Shown here: positions 43,313-51,781 of the stretch, in pieces | How the letters are laid out: each line of letters begins with the position of its first letter | Numbering within the stretch: the stretch's first letter is position 1 | Source of the DNA: Physcocola sp002396385 | Lineage (GTDB): Bacteria > Bacteroidota > Bacteroidia > Bacteroidales > Paludibacteraceae | Length of the DNA: 64,000 bases | Reading direction: 5' to 3' | Assembly (NCBI GenBank): GCA_946535435.1 | Contig: CAMNDM010000007.1 | Location: 1-64,000, forward strand | Program-made: the position numbers and the translations under genes | The notes under the pieces: generated by a model | Seen by the model: the letters and a program-made list of their open reading frames with translations, nothing else | Databases searched by the model: none | Told to the model about the DNA's origin: nothing

Positions 43313-43582
43313 CTCTCCGAGCGCTTATTTTTTGTAAAATGTATCTGTATAGGTTCTGGTGTTGGCGATACTCAGTATATTGGTGGTTATAATAGAAGTT
43401 CTTTTGTGGATGCTATGGAGATGTCTGGCGTTGAAGGTAAGTATGCTAATAAAGTCATCGATAAAATGGTTACCTATAAAGAAAAATGGTATGATATTAT
43501 TGGAAAATCGTTCTTATCGGAAAAATTAAAGGAGGCTTATTTTCTATTACTAGAAAACCGTATAAACAGATTGAAAATTTAA
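43313..43582 (+). pseudogene. 3' remnant of a hipA-like toxin kinase gene
   Basis: Downstream of the lipoprotein stop, a frame without a proper start encodes the last helical part of a HipA-type Ser/Thr kinase toxin. Residues YNRSSFVDAMEMSGVEG, a NKVIDKM helix and WYDIIGKSFLSEKLKEAYFLLLENRINRL align by eye with the C-terminal end of Bacteroidales HipA proteins (Y-x-x-x-DF…SFLSxxxKxxYxxxxxxRxxRL). The kinase core and the antitoxin hipB are missing. It ends just before rarA on the opposite strand. The left boundary is uncertain. Confidence 0.6.
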
Positions 43583-43584
43583 TC

Positions 43585-44910
43585 TTATTCCCCTGTCTTC
43601 CCAATCTTCTTAAACCATTCGGCTATGGCTCGTTCGTAGCGGGTTTCGCCTAATTTCAGAAATTGGCGATCGGCCAATTCATCGGGCAGCATCTGTTGTT
43701 TTGCATAGTGGTTCGGGAAGGCGTGAATGTCGGTCAAGCCAACGCCGTGGCCTAAATTGTGCGCGCCGGCATAGCTCTCATCCTTTAGAATCATCGGTAT
43801 TTCAATATGACCGCTACGCCTTACTTCTTGCTCTGCCAGCATATAAGCCCTGCTCACTGCGTCCGATTTTGGCGCACAAGCCACGTAAACGGCCGCGTGA
43901 GCCAGTATTTTCTTCCCTTCGGGCATTCCTATCCTTTCCACCGCCAAACTTGCGCTGGTGGCCACGTTTAGGGCGTTGCTGTCGGCAATACCCACATCTT
44001 CGCTCGCACAGACCATAATCCGGCGGGCAATGTATTTCGGATCTTCACCTGCTTCTAACATTCGGGCCAGATAGTAGAGGGTTGCGTCGGGGTCGGTGTG
44101 CTTCATACTTTCAATGAAGGCCGAAATGGCGTCGTAGTGGTTGTCGCCGTCTTTGTCGTAACGGAGTGCCTTTTTCTGTATGCATTCTTGCAAAACCGCC
44201 AAATTCAACTCTCTTTTCCCGCTTTCATCGGCATCGGTGGTCAGCACGCCCAGTTCAAGGGCGTTTAGTGCCTCGCGTGCGTCGCCTTTGGTGGCTTCGG
44301 CCAAAAAGCGTCGGGCATCGGGCGTGATGCTGGCGTTGTATTCACCAAGTCCGCGCTCGTTGTCGGCTAGTGCCTTGTCGATAAGGTGTTCGATGTTTTC
44401 GGTAGAAAGCGGTTTAAGTTCGAAGATGCGTGAACGCGATAAAAGGGCGCTGTTCACCTCAAAATACGGGTTTTCGGTTGTGGCGCCAATCAGCACCAGT
44501 GTTCCGTCTTCTACAAACGGAAGCAGATAGTCTTGTTGTCCCTTGTTGAAACGGTGAATTTCGTCGATGAAGAGGATTGTCCGCTGGTTGTATTGTCCAA
44601 GGTGTTTTTGTGCGGTGGCCACCACCGTTTCCAAGTCTTTTTTACCCGCAATGGTAGCATTTAGTTGTTGGAAATGGGCGGCTGTAGTGTTGGCTATAAT
44701 CCGGGCCAGGGTGGTCTTTCCTATTCCGGGTGGACCATAGAAAATGACGGAGGTAAGTTTATCGGCCTTTATGGCACGGTAAAGCAGTTTACCGGGGGCA
44801 AGAATATGCTCCTGACCGACCAATTCATCGATAGTTCGAGGGCGCATGCGTGCCGGAAGTGGCGATGCGTGGCCAATGTGCTGGCGGTAGTTTTGCTCGA
44901 ACAAATCCAT
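43585..44910 (-). CDS. rarA: replication-associated recombination protein A
   Basis: A 441-aa AAA+ ATPase (RarA/MgsA, WRNIP1 family) that acts at stalled replication forks. The N-terminal RPRTIDELVGQEHILAPGKLL leads into Walker A GPPGIGKTT, Walker B TILFIDEIHRFNKGQQD, sensor 1 IGATTENP and the arginine finger region ALLSRSRIFEL. The C-terminal tetramerisation domain is complete, ending near YAKQQMLPDELADRQF. Last gene of a minus-strand run that begins at 47300; it starts 12 bases after the GT2 gene. Confidence 0.96.
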   Translation of the reverse strand: MDLFEQNYRQHIGHASPLPARMRPRTIDELVGQEHILAPGKLLYRAIKADKLTSVIFYGPPGIGKTTLARIIANTTAAHFQQLNATIAGKKDLETVVATAQKHLGQYNQRTILFIDEIHRFNKGQQDYLLPFVEDGTLVLIGATTENPYFEVNSALLSRSRIFELKPLSTENIEHLIDKALADNERGLGEYNASITPDARRFLAEATKGDAREALNALELGVLTTDADESGKRELNLAVLQECIQKKALRYDKDGDNHYDAISAFIESMKHTDPDATLYYLARMLEAGEDPKYIARRIMVCASEDVGIADSNALNVATSASLAVERIGMPEGKKILAHAAVYVACAPKSDAVSRAYMLAEQEVRRSGHIEIPMILKDESYAGAHNLGHGVGLTDIHAFPNHYAKQQMLPDELADRQFLKLGETRYERAIAEWFKKIGKTGE

Positions 44911-44922
44911 CGGGATAGGTGT

Positions 44923-45954
44923 TTATTTGTAGAATGTCTTTTCGAAGGCTTGAAACTCGTCTTTCCCCAACACGCAGCGTTTCCACCATGCCTTTAGGAA
45001 TCCGGTTCCGTAGCCAAGCAGTTGGATAAACGAGGCCGCTATGCTACGCAAACCTATGCCTATGCTCTTGTACTGAATGGCAGCGTCTGTAAAGATGATG
45101 GCCGAAAACAGTACCAAAGGTGCCAGTGCTGCCAGGCACAGGTATTTGGCGGACGGATAGGACAATGTTCCTATAAAACCTACGGTGAAAAGTAGCAGAA
45201 GTATGCCGACTCCCATTGTGAATACGGCTGGAAGCAGGTGGACCAGCTTCAAACTTTCGGGATATTTTTTGTAGAGGTTGATGCGGGCGATGCCGCTGTT
45301 GAAAACCTGGCGGAAAAACTTGCGGAAGTCGGTGCGGCGTTTGTGCCAAACCCATGCTTCTGGAAACAACCGGCACTGGCAGCCGTTTTTGAAGATGCGG
45401 ATGCTGAAGTCGATGTCCTCGCCAAAACGCATTTTCGAGAATCCACCGAGTTTTTTGTATACCTCTGCGCGTATGCCCATATTGAACGAGCGTGGGTAGA
45501 ATTTGTCTAATTTCTTCTTTCCACCGCGTATTCCGCCTGTAGTGAAGAAGCTGGTCATGCTGTAGCTGATGGCTTTCTGTGTGTCGGTAAACGACTCGTG
45601 GGCACGGTCTGGACCGCCAAAGGCATCGGCCGGTTGGCTTGTCAGTTCGTCATCTACAGCCTGCAAATAGCCGGCTGGCAGCACCACGTCGCTGTCGAGG
45701 ATAATGAGGTATTCGCCTTCGGCCCTTTCTGCCCCGTAGTTGCGGCTTTGCCCCGGCCCGCTGTTTTCCTTTTCAAAGTAACGCAGGTTGAGGCGCTCGG
45801 CATATTTTTGGCAGACTCCGGCGCAGGTCTCTTTCGATCCGTCTTCCACAACCAGCACCTCAAAATCGGTCAGTGTTTGTGTGGTCAGGCTTTCAAGCAA
45901 CTCGTCAACCTCGTTCGGACGGTTAAAGACTGGAACAATGAAACTGTATTTCAT
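44923..45954 (-). CDS. family 2 glycosyltransferase, membrane-anchored
   Basis: A 343-aa protein. The GT-A domain (about 1-230) starts YSFIVPVFNRPNEVDELLESL, has VVEDGS and the DxD-like LDSDVV, and the acceptor-side GEDIDFSIRIFKNG (ED motif). The last 110 residues form about three hydrophobic segments with a membrane-proximal end. It would transfer a sugar from a nucleotide donor to a lipid or glycan acceptor at the inner membrane. Neither sugar nor acceptor can be inferred; no polysaccharide cluster surrounds it. Confidence 0.9.
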   Translation of the reverse strand: MKYSFIVPVFNRPNEVDELLESLTTQTLTDFEVLVVEDGSKETCAGVCQKYAERLNLRYFEKENSGPGQSRNYGAERAEGEYLIILDSDVVLPAGYLQAVDDELTSQPADAFGGPDRAHESFTDTQKAISYSMTSFFTTGGIRGGKKKLDKFYPRSFNMGIRAEVYKKLGGFSKMRFGEDIDFSIRIFKNGCQCRLFPEAWVWHKRRTDFRKFFRQVFNSGIARINLYKKYPESLKLVHLLPAVFTMGVGILLLLFTVGFIGTLSYPSAKYLCLAALAPLVLFSAIIFTDAAIQYKSIGIGLRSIAASFIQLLGYGTGFLKAWWKRCVLGKDEFQAFEKTFYK

Positions 45955-45995
45955 AATAAGCGTTTTTTTCGTTGAAAAGGAATTTTTTTACGGAG

Positions 45996-46400
45996 TTAGT
46001 TCTCGTTCTGTTTAAAGTGGCGGGGTACATACCATGCCGAAAACAGGAAACCGAGAACAGCCCCTATGGCATCGGCCAGCAGGTCGTATAGGTCGCACGA
46101 ACGGCTGACTGTGAATTTGTCTTGCATCACCTCTATAAGACCGCCGAAAAGAATCGGGATAACCAGTGCCCACATCACCATTGTCATGCTCCTGTATTTG
46201 GTGTATTCCTGGTAGAGGTTCAGGCTGACGCAGAACGACAATGCAAAATACATCAGAAAATGCACGTACTTGTCTATGTTAGAAATGTTGAGACTTAGTC
46301 CAGTGCTGTTACTTGGCATCATACACAGGTAGAAAATGGTAAGTGCCACAGAAATGGAGAGTCCATAGTGTCGGAAAAAGCGTAAGATGTTGTCCATCAT
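45996..46400 (-). CDS. VanZ family membrane protein
   Basis: A 134-aa protein with four membrane segments and the family core NIDKYVHFLMYFALSFCVSL, ILFGGLIEVMQ and SRSCDLYDLLADAIGAVLGF. VanZ gives low-level teicoplanin resistance in enterococci, but the wide family is otherwise uncharacterised, and no resistance claim follows. It starts 15 bases after the HAD gene upstream. Confidence 0.9.
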   Translation of the reverse strand: MMDNILRFFRHYGLSISVALTIFYLCMMPSNSTGLSLNISNIDKYVHFLMYFALSFCVSLNLYQEYTKYRSMTMVMWALVIPILFGGLIEVMQDKFTVSRSCDLYDLLADAIGAVLGFLFSAWYVPRHFKQNEN

Positions 46401-46415
46401 GTTTATTGGTTAAGT

Positions 46416-47300
46416 TTATTTTTTGCGTTTTTTGTTTTGCCACTTCAGTTTCCAGTAGTCGCGGTTGAACATGCGCCGCAGTTTGTTCCGGTGGAAAATG
46501 TAGTTGTTGATGACGTAGGCTACACCGTCTTCATCGTTCGAAAGTGTGATGAAATCGGCTGCTTCGAGCACTCCGTTCTGTGCGTTTCCCATCGCTACTC
46601 CAAGTCCGGCAAACTGTATCATCGAAAGGTCGTTGTAGCCGTCTCCGCATGCCACTACGTTTTCTTTGGTCAATTTTAGTTTTTTGATGAGGCGGTCGAT
46701 GGAAAGGGCCTTGTCGATGCCTGGTGGCACACATTCCAGAAAATAGGGGGCCGAGGTGAAAAGGTTGATGTTCGAGCCGAACTCCTGTTTAGCTATCTTT
46801 TCCACTTCTGCCAGTCTGGTTGGTTCGCCCACTATCAGGCACTTGGTTACTGGGTGTTGGATGGTTGCGAGAAACGATTCAACACCACGGATTGGCATAT
46901 TGTTGATTTTAGCTTCAATAATGACATATTCGTCTTCCGGATTTTCGGTTACAATGTCGTTTCCATCGTAACTCATAATTGCCAGGTTGTGTTTTTTAGC
47001 GAATTCGTAGAGGTGCGGAATTTCGTTGGCGGGTAGCGACTGCTGGAAAAGCGTCTCACCAGTCTGGTAGTCGATAATCTGTCCGCCGTTGTATGAGAGT
47101 ATGTAGCCTCCGTTTTTCTTAAGCTGCAGTTGTTTGGCAATTGGTTCTATTCCGAAAGTGGGACGTCCTGACGCAAGAACAATTTTAACTCCGGCTTCCT
47201 GCGCTCTGAACAGGGCTTTCAGGGTTTTGGGAGTGATAATCTTTTGGCTGTTGGTGAGTGTTCCGTCAAGGTCAAGCACCAGTAATCTGTATTGCAACAT
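46416..47300 (-). CDS. Cof-type HAD hydrolase
   Basis: A 294-aa HAD-superfamily phosphatase of the IIB (Cof) type. Motif I is LDLDGTLTNS, motif II SGRP, and motif IV GDGYNDLSMIQFAGLGVAMGNA. A lysine in PGIDKALSIDRLI is motif III. The cap domain lies in the middle (about 80-190). Such enzymes dephosphorylate sugar phosphates or flavin precursors. Probably the first gene of an operon with vanZ, GT2 and rarA. A TAAATTTG element lies upstream (minus, 47325-47318) without a clear TTTG partner. Confidence 0.92.
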   Translation of the reverse strand: MLQYRLLVLDLDGTLTNSQKIITPKTLKALFRAQEAGVKIVLASGRPTFGIEPIAKQLQLKKNGGYILSYNGGQIIDYQTGETLFQQSLPANEIPHLYEFAKKHNLAIMSYDGNDIVTENPEDEYVIIEAKINNMPIRGVESFLATIQHPVTKCLIVGEPTRLAEVEKIAKQEFGSNINLFTSAPYFLECVPPGIDKALSIDRLIKKLKLTKENVVACGDGYNDLSMIQFAGLGVAMGNAQNGVLEAADFITLSNDEDGVAYVINNYIFHRNKLRRMFNRDYWKLKWQNKKRKK

Positions 47301-47379
47301 GGTTTTAACAATTTCTGCAAATTTAGTGTATTTTGTCTGTATAGCTTTTGATAACCTTCGTTTTTAATTTGTCGGGTTG

Positions 47380-48960
47380 TCAGATTATATCGTCCGGAAG
47401 TGTAAAACTGTTTATTCTTTTTCCTCTTCTGGCAAAGTATATTCTACTGAAATCGAGTCTTTTCAGGTCGTTGCGGGGTATGAAGAAGTAGAGCTGGCAG
47501 GGTAGTTCCTCCCACTGTTCGAAAAAGGCGCGGCATTCAGCCCCTTTTTCGCTGTTATTGTTGTGGTACAGGTAGTAGGCGTAAAAGTCGTCCTTTGTCA
47601 GTGTAATCTGCATCAGAAGCAGCATATCGGCAGGGTTCTCCACTTCCAGTTCGCGTAGGGTGTGGTAGTTGGCATAACCGAACAGTTGTGCCATTTCTTC
47701 GAATTTTTTCTGTTCCTCCCGCCTGTCTTTCTTAAAGCGCCAGCGTGTGTAGTTGTAGGTTTCCTTGTTCGTCAGTGCAACGCTTTTTACCAGTTGGCAG
47801 GCGTCGGCATAGCCGGGAATATCGTTCTTCTTGTGAAAGCATATTTTCCGTTGCCGTAGCAGGTAGTTCTGGTCAATATCTTTTATGGGATCTTTTGCAA
47901 AGACCAACTGGTCGTTTTTCACACTGCTGTAAACAACGCGTGCGCACCCGTTGTTGCCCCAGTCGTTCAGCAGCATTTCCTTCATCTCGTAAAAGAAGTA
48001 GAGCATACCTTCTTTGGGTAACAGGCCTTCTACGTCGAAAGGCGCAAGGTCCTTGCAGTTTATCTGCATCAGGAACGACAGCGGAAGCTGGTGGTTCGTT
48101 GGCCACCGGAAATTTTTAGGTACCGATGGAATGGGCGCTATATACGATTCTCCCAAATGGAAAGTGTTGTTTTCTTCGGTACCGATGCCGATTGCCGGTG
48201 TGCAAATGCCGTTAAAAATGTCGGTATAGTTTTGCAGGTTCAGTATCTTTTCCGGTTGCTGTGCTTTCGGAAAGTATTTGCCAACCATTTTCTTAAAGTC
48301 AGACAGTTGCTTGTCGTTGTCGGGTATAAGGTATTCTTTCTGTTTGTTCCCATAGTTCACCTCAATGTGTTTTCTGTAAAAGACGATCGAACTGATAGCC
48401 GACCAGTCGTTGAAGGCCGTGTAGAGGTAGATCATGCTTTTACCTTCCTCGGTGGAAAGGCGGGGAATTGCACCATACATGCCATTTTTGTTGAAAATGA
48501 TCAGTAAGTTGGCCTTTTTGTAGTTGCTATACCTTTCCTTGAAGGTTGCGCGGATGTTCTTGTTCCAGCGTAAGAGTAAAAATAGCTGAATTAGCGGCAC
48601 AACCGGTGGAAATACGATGAACAGGACGAGTAGGTAAAGGTTAAGGCATATAAGGAACCATGTTTTTGGTCGGATGGCGGGAACGTGGTACAGCGTCTTT
48701 TTCAGGTATTCCTTTTCCGATGAAGGCATGCTGAACACAATTTCATCGACATCTTCCCCTTCTTTTGCCCGAAGTTTTGGAGCATAGCTTCCCTCTATGT
48801 ATTTCCACGACGTCCATAACAAGGCAATCGAGCACAGTGTGAGAAGGAAGAGCGGAATGGCAAAACCATAGCTTTCGTGTGCAAGCAGTGCCATGCTCGT
48901 AGCGCACATCAGTGTCAGCAGTGCCTCAAGTGCTATTAGTGTGATGTCTTTTCTCTTCAT
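47380..48960 (-). CDS. membrane protein with C-terminal DUF1963 (YwqG-like) domain
   Basis: A 526-aa protein. Two hydrophobic segments near the N-terminus (about 7-50) and a hairpin at about 98-130 anchor it. A YcxB-like beta region follows (TAFNDWSAISSIVFYRKHIEVNYG). The second half is a DUF1963/YwqG domain: GIGTEENNTFHLGESYIAPIPSVPKNFRWP, LSFLMQINCKDLAPFDVEGLLPKEGMLYFFYE, and the late FFIPRNDLKRLDFSRIYFARR. DUF1963 proteins often contribute to defence or contact-dependent systems, but the role is generally unknown. It starts 15 bases after the lipoprotein gene stops. Confidence 0.8.
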   Translation of the reverse strand: MKRKDITLIALEALLTLMCATSMALLAHESYGFAIPLFLLTLCSIALLWTSWKYIEGSYAPKLRAKEGEDVDEIVFSMPSSEKEYLKKTLYHVPAIRPKTWFLICLNLYLLVLFIVFPPVVPLIQLFLLLRWNKNIRATFKERYSNYKKANLLIIFNKNGMYGAIPRLSTEEGKSMIYLYTAFNDWSAISSIVFYRKHIEVNYGNKQKEYLIPDNDKQLSDFKKMVGKYFPKAQQPEKILNLQNYTDIFNGICTPAIGIGTEENNTFHLGESYIAPIPSVPKNFRWPTNHQLPLSFLMQINCKDLAPFDVEGLLPKEGMLYFFYEMKEMLLNDWGNNGCARVVYSSVKNDQLVFAKDPIKDIDQNYLLRQRKICFHKKNDIPGYADACQLVKSVALTNKETYNYTRWRFKKDRREEQKKFEEMAQLFGYANYHTLRELEVENPADMLLLMQITLTKDDFYAYYLYHNNNSEKGAECRAFFEQWEELPCQLYFFIPRNDLKRLDFSRIYFARRGKRINSFTLPDDII

Positions 48961-48975
48961 CGTTGAACCGTGTCG

Positions 48976-49437
48976 TTAATTGCCCACCAATATGGTTGAA
49001 CCCGTATCGCGGCAGTAGTAGATCTTTAGCATGTAGTTGTTCACGCTTGGGCCGCTGGTCGCTATGCACGCACCCCACTGAAGGTTGAAAACCGACTGGC
49101 ACAGTTCGCAGACTGCTTCAAGCGAACTGTTGGGGATTACCTCTATTCTTAACCCTTTTGTCACATAGCAGTAGGGACATGCAAGGTCGCAGCAGCGCGC
49201 CACACCGTCGAAACTCCTGTACACCAACAATCCGCCGTAGCCCAGATAGGTGTTTGTCTTGTACACTCCGCTGCCGGTGGTGTAGGTTTTGTAGGAGCCG
49301 GTGTTTTGTAATAGGGTATAGTCGGAATATGGGGTCTCAAAATAAACGCGGTGGTTGGGTATTGGTGAATCTTCTTCTGGTTCTGTGCACCCGACTACTA
49401 AAAGCGATGCCAAACAACCAATCATAAATTTTCGCAT
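48976..49437 (-). CDS. lipoprotein with Rieske-like cysteine pairs
   Basis: A 153-aa protein with signal MRKFMIGCLASLLVVGC (lipobox VVGC). Mature features are GYGGLLVYRSFDGVARCCDLACPYCYV, then VCELCQSVFNLQWGACIATSGPSVNNYMLKIYY. The spacing of the CPYC and CELCQSVF groups recalls a Rieske-type fold that has lost its histidines, as in a common Bacteroidales lipoprotein family. Iron-sulfur binding is therefore doubtful. It heads a two-gene unit with the DUF1963 protein. Confidence 0.75.
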   Translation of the reverse strand: MRKFMIGCLASLLVVGCTEPEEDSPIPNHRVYFETPYSDYTLLQNTGSYKTYTTGSGVYKTNTYLGYGGLLVYRSFDGVARCCDLACPYCYVTKGLRIEVIPNSSLEAVCELCQSVFNLQWGACIATSGPSVNNYMLKIYYCRDTGSTILVGN

Positions 49438-49461
49438 AAGCCGTCATTTTGTGTCTTTTGT

Positions 49462-49500
49462 AAACAAAAACGGCCGCAAACATAAATTGTTGCAGCCGTT
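49462..49500 (-). terminator. terminator of the tRNA-CAT gene
   Basis: On the minus strand AAACGGCTGCAA pairs with TTGCGGCCGTTT and a TTTTTGTTT tail follows, directly after the tRNA. Confidence 0.8.
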
Positions 49501-49502
49501 TG

Positions 49503-49575
49503 TGGACCCAGTAGGGATTGAACCTACGACCAACTGATTATGAGTCAGCTGCTCTAACCACTGAGCTATGGGTCC
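49503..49575 (-). tRNA. tRNA with CAT anticodon (probably Ile2, else elongator Met)
   Basis: A 73-base cloverleaf: acceptor GGACCCA/TGGGTCC, D arm with GTGGTTAGAGC, anticodon loop CTCATAA, T arm GTAGG-TTCAATC-CCTAC. CCA is not encoded. The D-arm and anticodon-stem pattern is closer to tRNA-Ile2 (whose C34 becomes lysidine) than to elongator Met, but sequence alone does not settle it. It is not an initiator, since it lacks the GGG/CCC anticodon stem and the 1-72 mismatch. Confidence 0.9.
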
Positions 49576-49623
49576 TGATAACGTAGTTTTGCTTTAAAAA
49601 CAGGCAACTTGCGAAATCGTTTG

Positions 49624-49654
49624 CAAAAATAGTGGAAAACCGATGTAAAACAAA
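49624..49654 (-). promoter_or_regulatory. promoter of the tRNA-CAT gene
   Basis: On the minus strand TTTG (49654-49651), 19 bases, TATTTTTG (49631-49624): a full consensus match about 50 bases before the tRNA. Confidence 0.75.
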
Positions 49655-49796
49655 ATAATTTCACGTTTTTTTTCTGATAGGCTTCAACAACAAACATGGT
49701 TGAGTTGAAAGATCAGTTCTGTGGAATTGTGTAATGTTTTGACTAATAACAAGCTGTCTTTTAAATGAGTTTACAGGGAAATAAAAGGTCTCGGGT

Positions 49797-49830
49797 TTTG
49801 TCTCTATTCTCGCAAAAAATGTTATTTTTG
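49797..49830 (+). promoter_or_regulatory. probable promoter of the HAD phosphatase gene
   Basis: TTTG at 49797-49800 and TATTTTTG at 49823-49830 are 22 bases apart, one more than the usual range. Confidence 0.5.
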
Positions 49831-49858
49831 TATACAGACTAAAAGTGTTCTGAGCGAA

Positions 49859-50491
49859 ATGATAAAGCATATCTTCCTCGATTTGGGAATGGTAACCGTC
49901 AGGCTGTGCATGCAGCGTTGTATCGATGCCTTCAAATTATTGGGCATTCACGATGTCGACCGGCAGATAACCAATTGCAGGCAGCATGGCATCTTTAACG
50001 GTATTGAGCTCGGGTTGGTGTCGGTTGGCGATTTTCACCAGCATGTACGCCAACAGTATGCGGTGAACGTGACTGACGAGCAGATCGATGCGGCTTGGAA
50101 TGCCTTTATTCTCGATTCTCCGGTTGCGCTTCAGCAATTGGTACACCGGTTGCACAGCCGTTACAATACCTACATTCTCAGTAACACCAACCAGATTCAT
50201 TTTGAGTTTTGGGCCAACCGGTGCATGGGGGGAGAAGGCGGTTACAGTGTGGACGAGTGTTTCAACAAGTGCTACCTTTCGAATGAACTGCATTTGGTCA
50301 AACCCGATCCAGAGATTTATAGGGCTGTGTTGGCAGACTGTGGAGCTGATGCGGCTGAATGCCTCTATCTTGACGACAATCTGGCCAATGTGGAGGCGGC
50401 CCGCAAATTGGGCTGGAATGCGTCTGTTTCGTCTTCACCTGAGCAGACTATTGATATTTTAACTAGGTTTGAACAGACTGGTTTGTATTAA
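49859..50491 (+). CDS. HAD family phosphatase (YihX-like)
   Basis: A 210-aa HAD-IA hydrolase. Motif I is IFLDLGMVTV, with the nucleophile Asp followed by Gly two residues on, as in the YihX/HAD4 alpha-glucose-1-phosphatase group (FDLGNV). Motif II is ILSNTN, motif III the lysine of LVKPDPEIY and motif IV LYLDDNLANV. The cap is short and helical. A sugar-phosphate substrate is likely from the subgroup. The next gene starts 19 bases downstream. Confidence 0.9.
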   Translation: MIKHIFLDLGMVTVRLCMQRCIDAFKLLGIHDVDRQITNCRQHGIFNGIELGLVSVGDFHQHVRQQYAVNVTDEQIDAAWNAFILDSPVALQQLVHRLHSRYNTYILSNTNQIHFEFWANRCMGGEGGYSVDECFNKCYLSNELHLVKPDPEIYRAVLADCGADAAECLYLDDNLANVEAARKLGWNASVSSSPEQTIDILTRFEQTGLY

Positions 50492-50509
50492 AAAGTAAAT
50501 TTGGAACGC

Positions 50510-51736
50510 ATGAAGGGAAAGTTTTTTCTTGTCACTCTTATTTCATCGGTCATTTGGGCATCTGTGGCTGCACAGGTGAAAACGGGTATCGATGTGCTGC
50601 AAGAAAGCGGATTTTCCATTCTTGCCGGAAAAAAGGTGGGTTTATTGACGAACCCGACCGGTATTGACCGCAATATGCGGTCGACTATCGATATTCTCTA
50701 TGCCGCTAAAGAGGTTGACTTAACCACCCTTTTTGCTCCCGAACACGGCATCAGGGGAAGCGAGCTGGCCGGTGCCCTGGTTGCCAATACGGTCGACAAG
50801 CTAACAGGTCTGCCGGTTTACAGCCTGCATGGAAAAACGCGCAAGCCCACTGCCGAAATGCTGAAGAATGTCGATGTAATCGTATACGATATTCAAGATA
50901 TAGGTTGTCGGTCGTATACCTTTATCAGTTCGTTGGGCAATGTAATGGAGGCGGCTGCGCAGTTCAACAAAGAGGTGGTTGTGCTCGACCGGCCTAACCC
51001 GCTTGGCGGCGAGAAGGTGGAGGGACCGTTGGTCCGCGACGGCTTCTACTCGTTTGTCAGCAACTTCAATATCCCCTACGTCTATGGGTTGACGGTCGGT
51101 GAATTGGCGGGTTTGGTTAATAACGAGCGGCCGGTTGACAAACGCTGCAGGCTGACTGTGGTGAAAATGGACGGATGGAAACGCAACATGACGTTCGGCG
51201 AAACGGGGCTTCCGTGGGTGCTGACTTCTCCGCAGGTTCCTACGCCCGAAGCGGCTGTCGCCTATCCGATGTCGGGAATTATCGGCGAACTCTATGCTAT
51301 TCAGATCGGGGTGGGCTACACACTGCCTTTCCAAGTGTTTGCGGCTGAATGGATCGATGGCGAGGCGTTGGCCAAGGCTATGAACCGCCTGAATCTGCCG
51401 GGTATCTCTTTCCGACCTATCACCTTCAAGCCTTATTTCGGCATCAGTTCCGGAAAGGCGGTTTCGGGTGTGCAGGTGTATGTTACCGACTACCGGAAAG
51501 CTGCGCTTACCGAGGTTCAATGGTATGTGGCGCAGGAATTGCACCGCATGTATCCGAACCACGACTTGTTTAAATTAGGCAATCTGAAGAACTACAATAT
51601 GTTCGACAATGTTTGCGGCACCAGTCAGGTGCGCCAGTTGTTAACCAAGCGTTACCAAACAGCTGACTTGTTGCCATTCTGGAGGGCCGATGCCGAGGCG
51701 TTCAAGGTGCGGTCGTCAGCCTATAAACTATATTGA
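50510..51736 (+). CDS. NamZ-type exo-beta-N-acetylmuramidase (DUF1343, GH171)
   Basis: A 408-aa exported protein. The ATG at 50510 (MKGKFFLVTLISSVIWASVAA, then QVKTG) is chosen over a TTG nine bases upstream. The DUF1343 core is intact: LTNPTGIDRNMRSTIDIL, FAPEHGIRG, YDIQDIGCRSYTFIS, DRPNPLGG and GVGYTLPFQVFAAEWIDG. The characterised relative, Bacillus NamZ, removes terminal MurNAc from peptidoglycan fragments. Homologues are frequent in Bacteroidota that scavenge or recycle cell wall, including species needing external MurNAc. Periplasmic location is inferred from the signal. Confidence 0.92.
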   Translation: MKGKFFLVTLISSVIWASVAAQVKTGIDVLQESGFSILAGKKVGLLTNPTGIDRNMRSTIDILYAAKEVDLTTLFAPEHGIRGSELAGALVANTVDKLTGLPVYSLHGKTRKPTAEMLKNVDVIVYDIQDIGCRSYTFISSLGNVMEAAAQFNKEVVVLDRPNPLGGEKVEGPLVRDGFYSFVSNFNIPYVYGLTVGELAGLVNNERPVDKRCRLTVVKMDGWKRNMTFGETGLPWVLTSPQVPTPEAAVAYPMSGIIGELYAIQIGVGYTLPFQVFAAEWIDGEALAKAMNRLNLPGISFRPITFKPYFGISSGKAVSGVQVYVTDYRKAALTEVQWYVAQELHRMYPNHDLFKLGNLKNYNMFDNVCGTSQVRQLLTKRYQTADLLPFWRADAEAFKVRSSAYKLY

Positions 51737-51781
51737 ATACATTTTAAACTATATTGTAACCTTATAAATTTAACTGACAAC

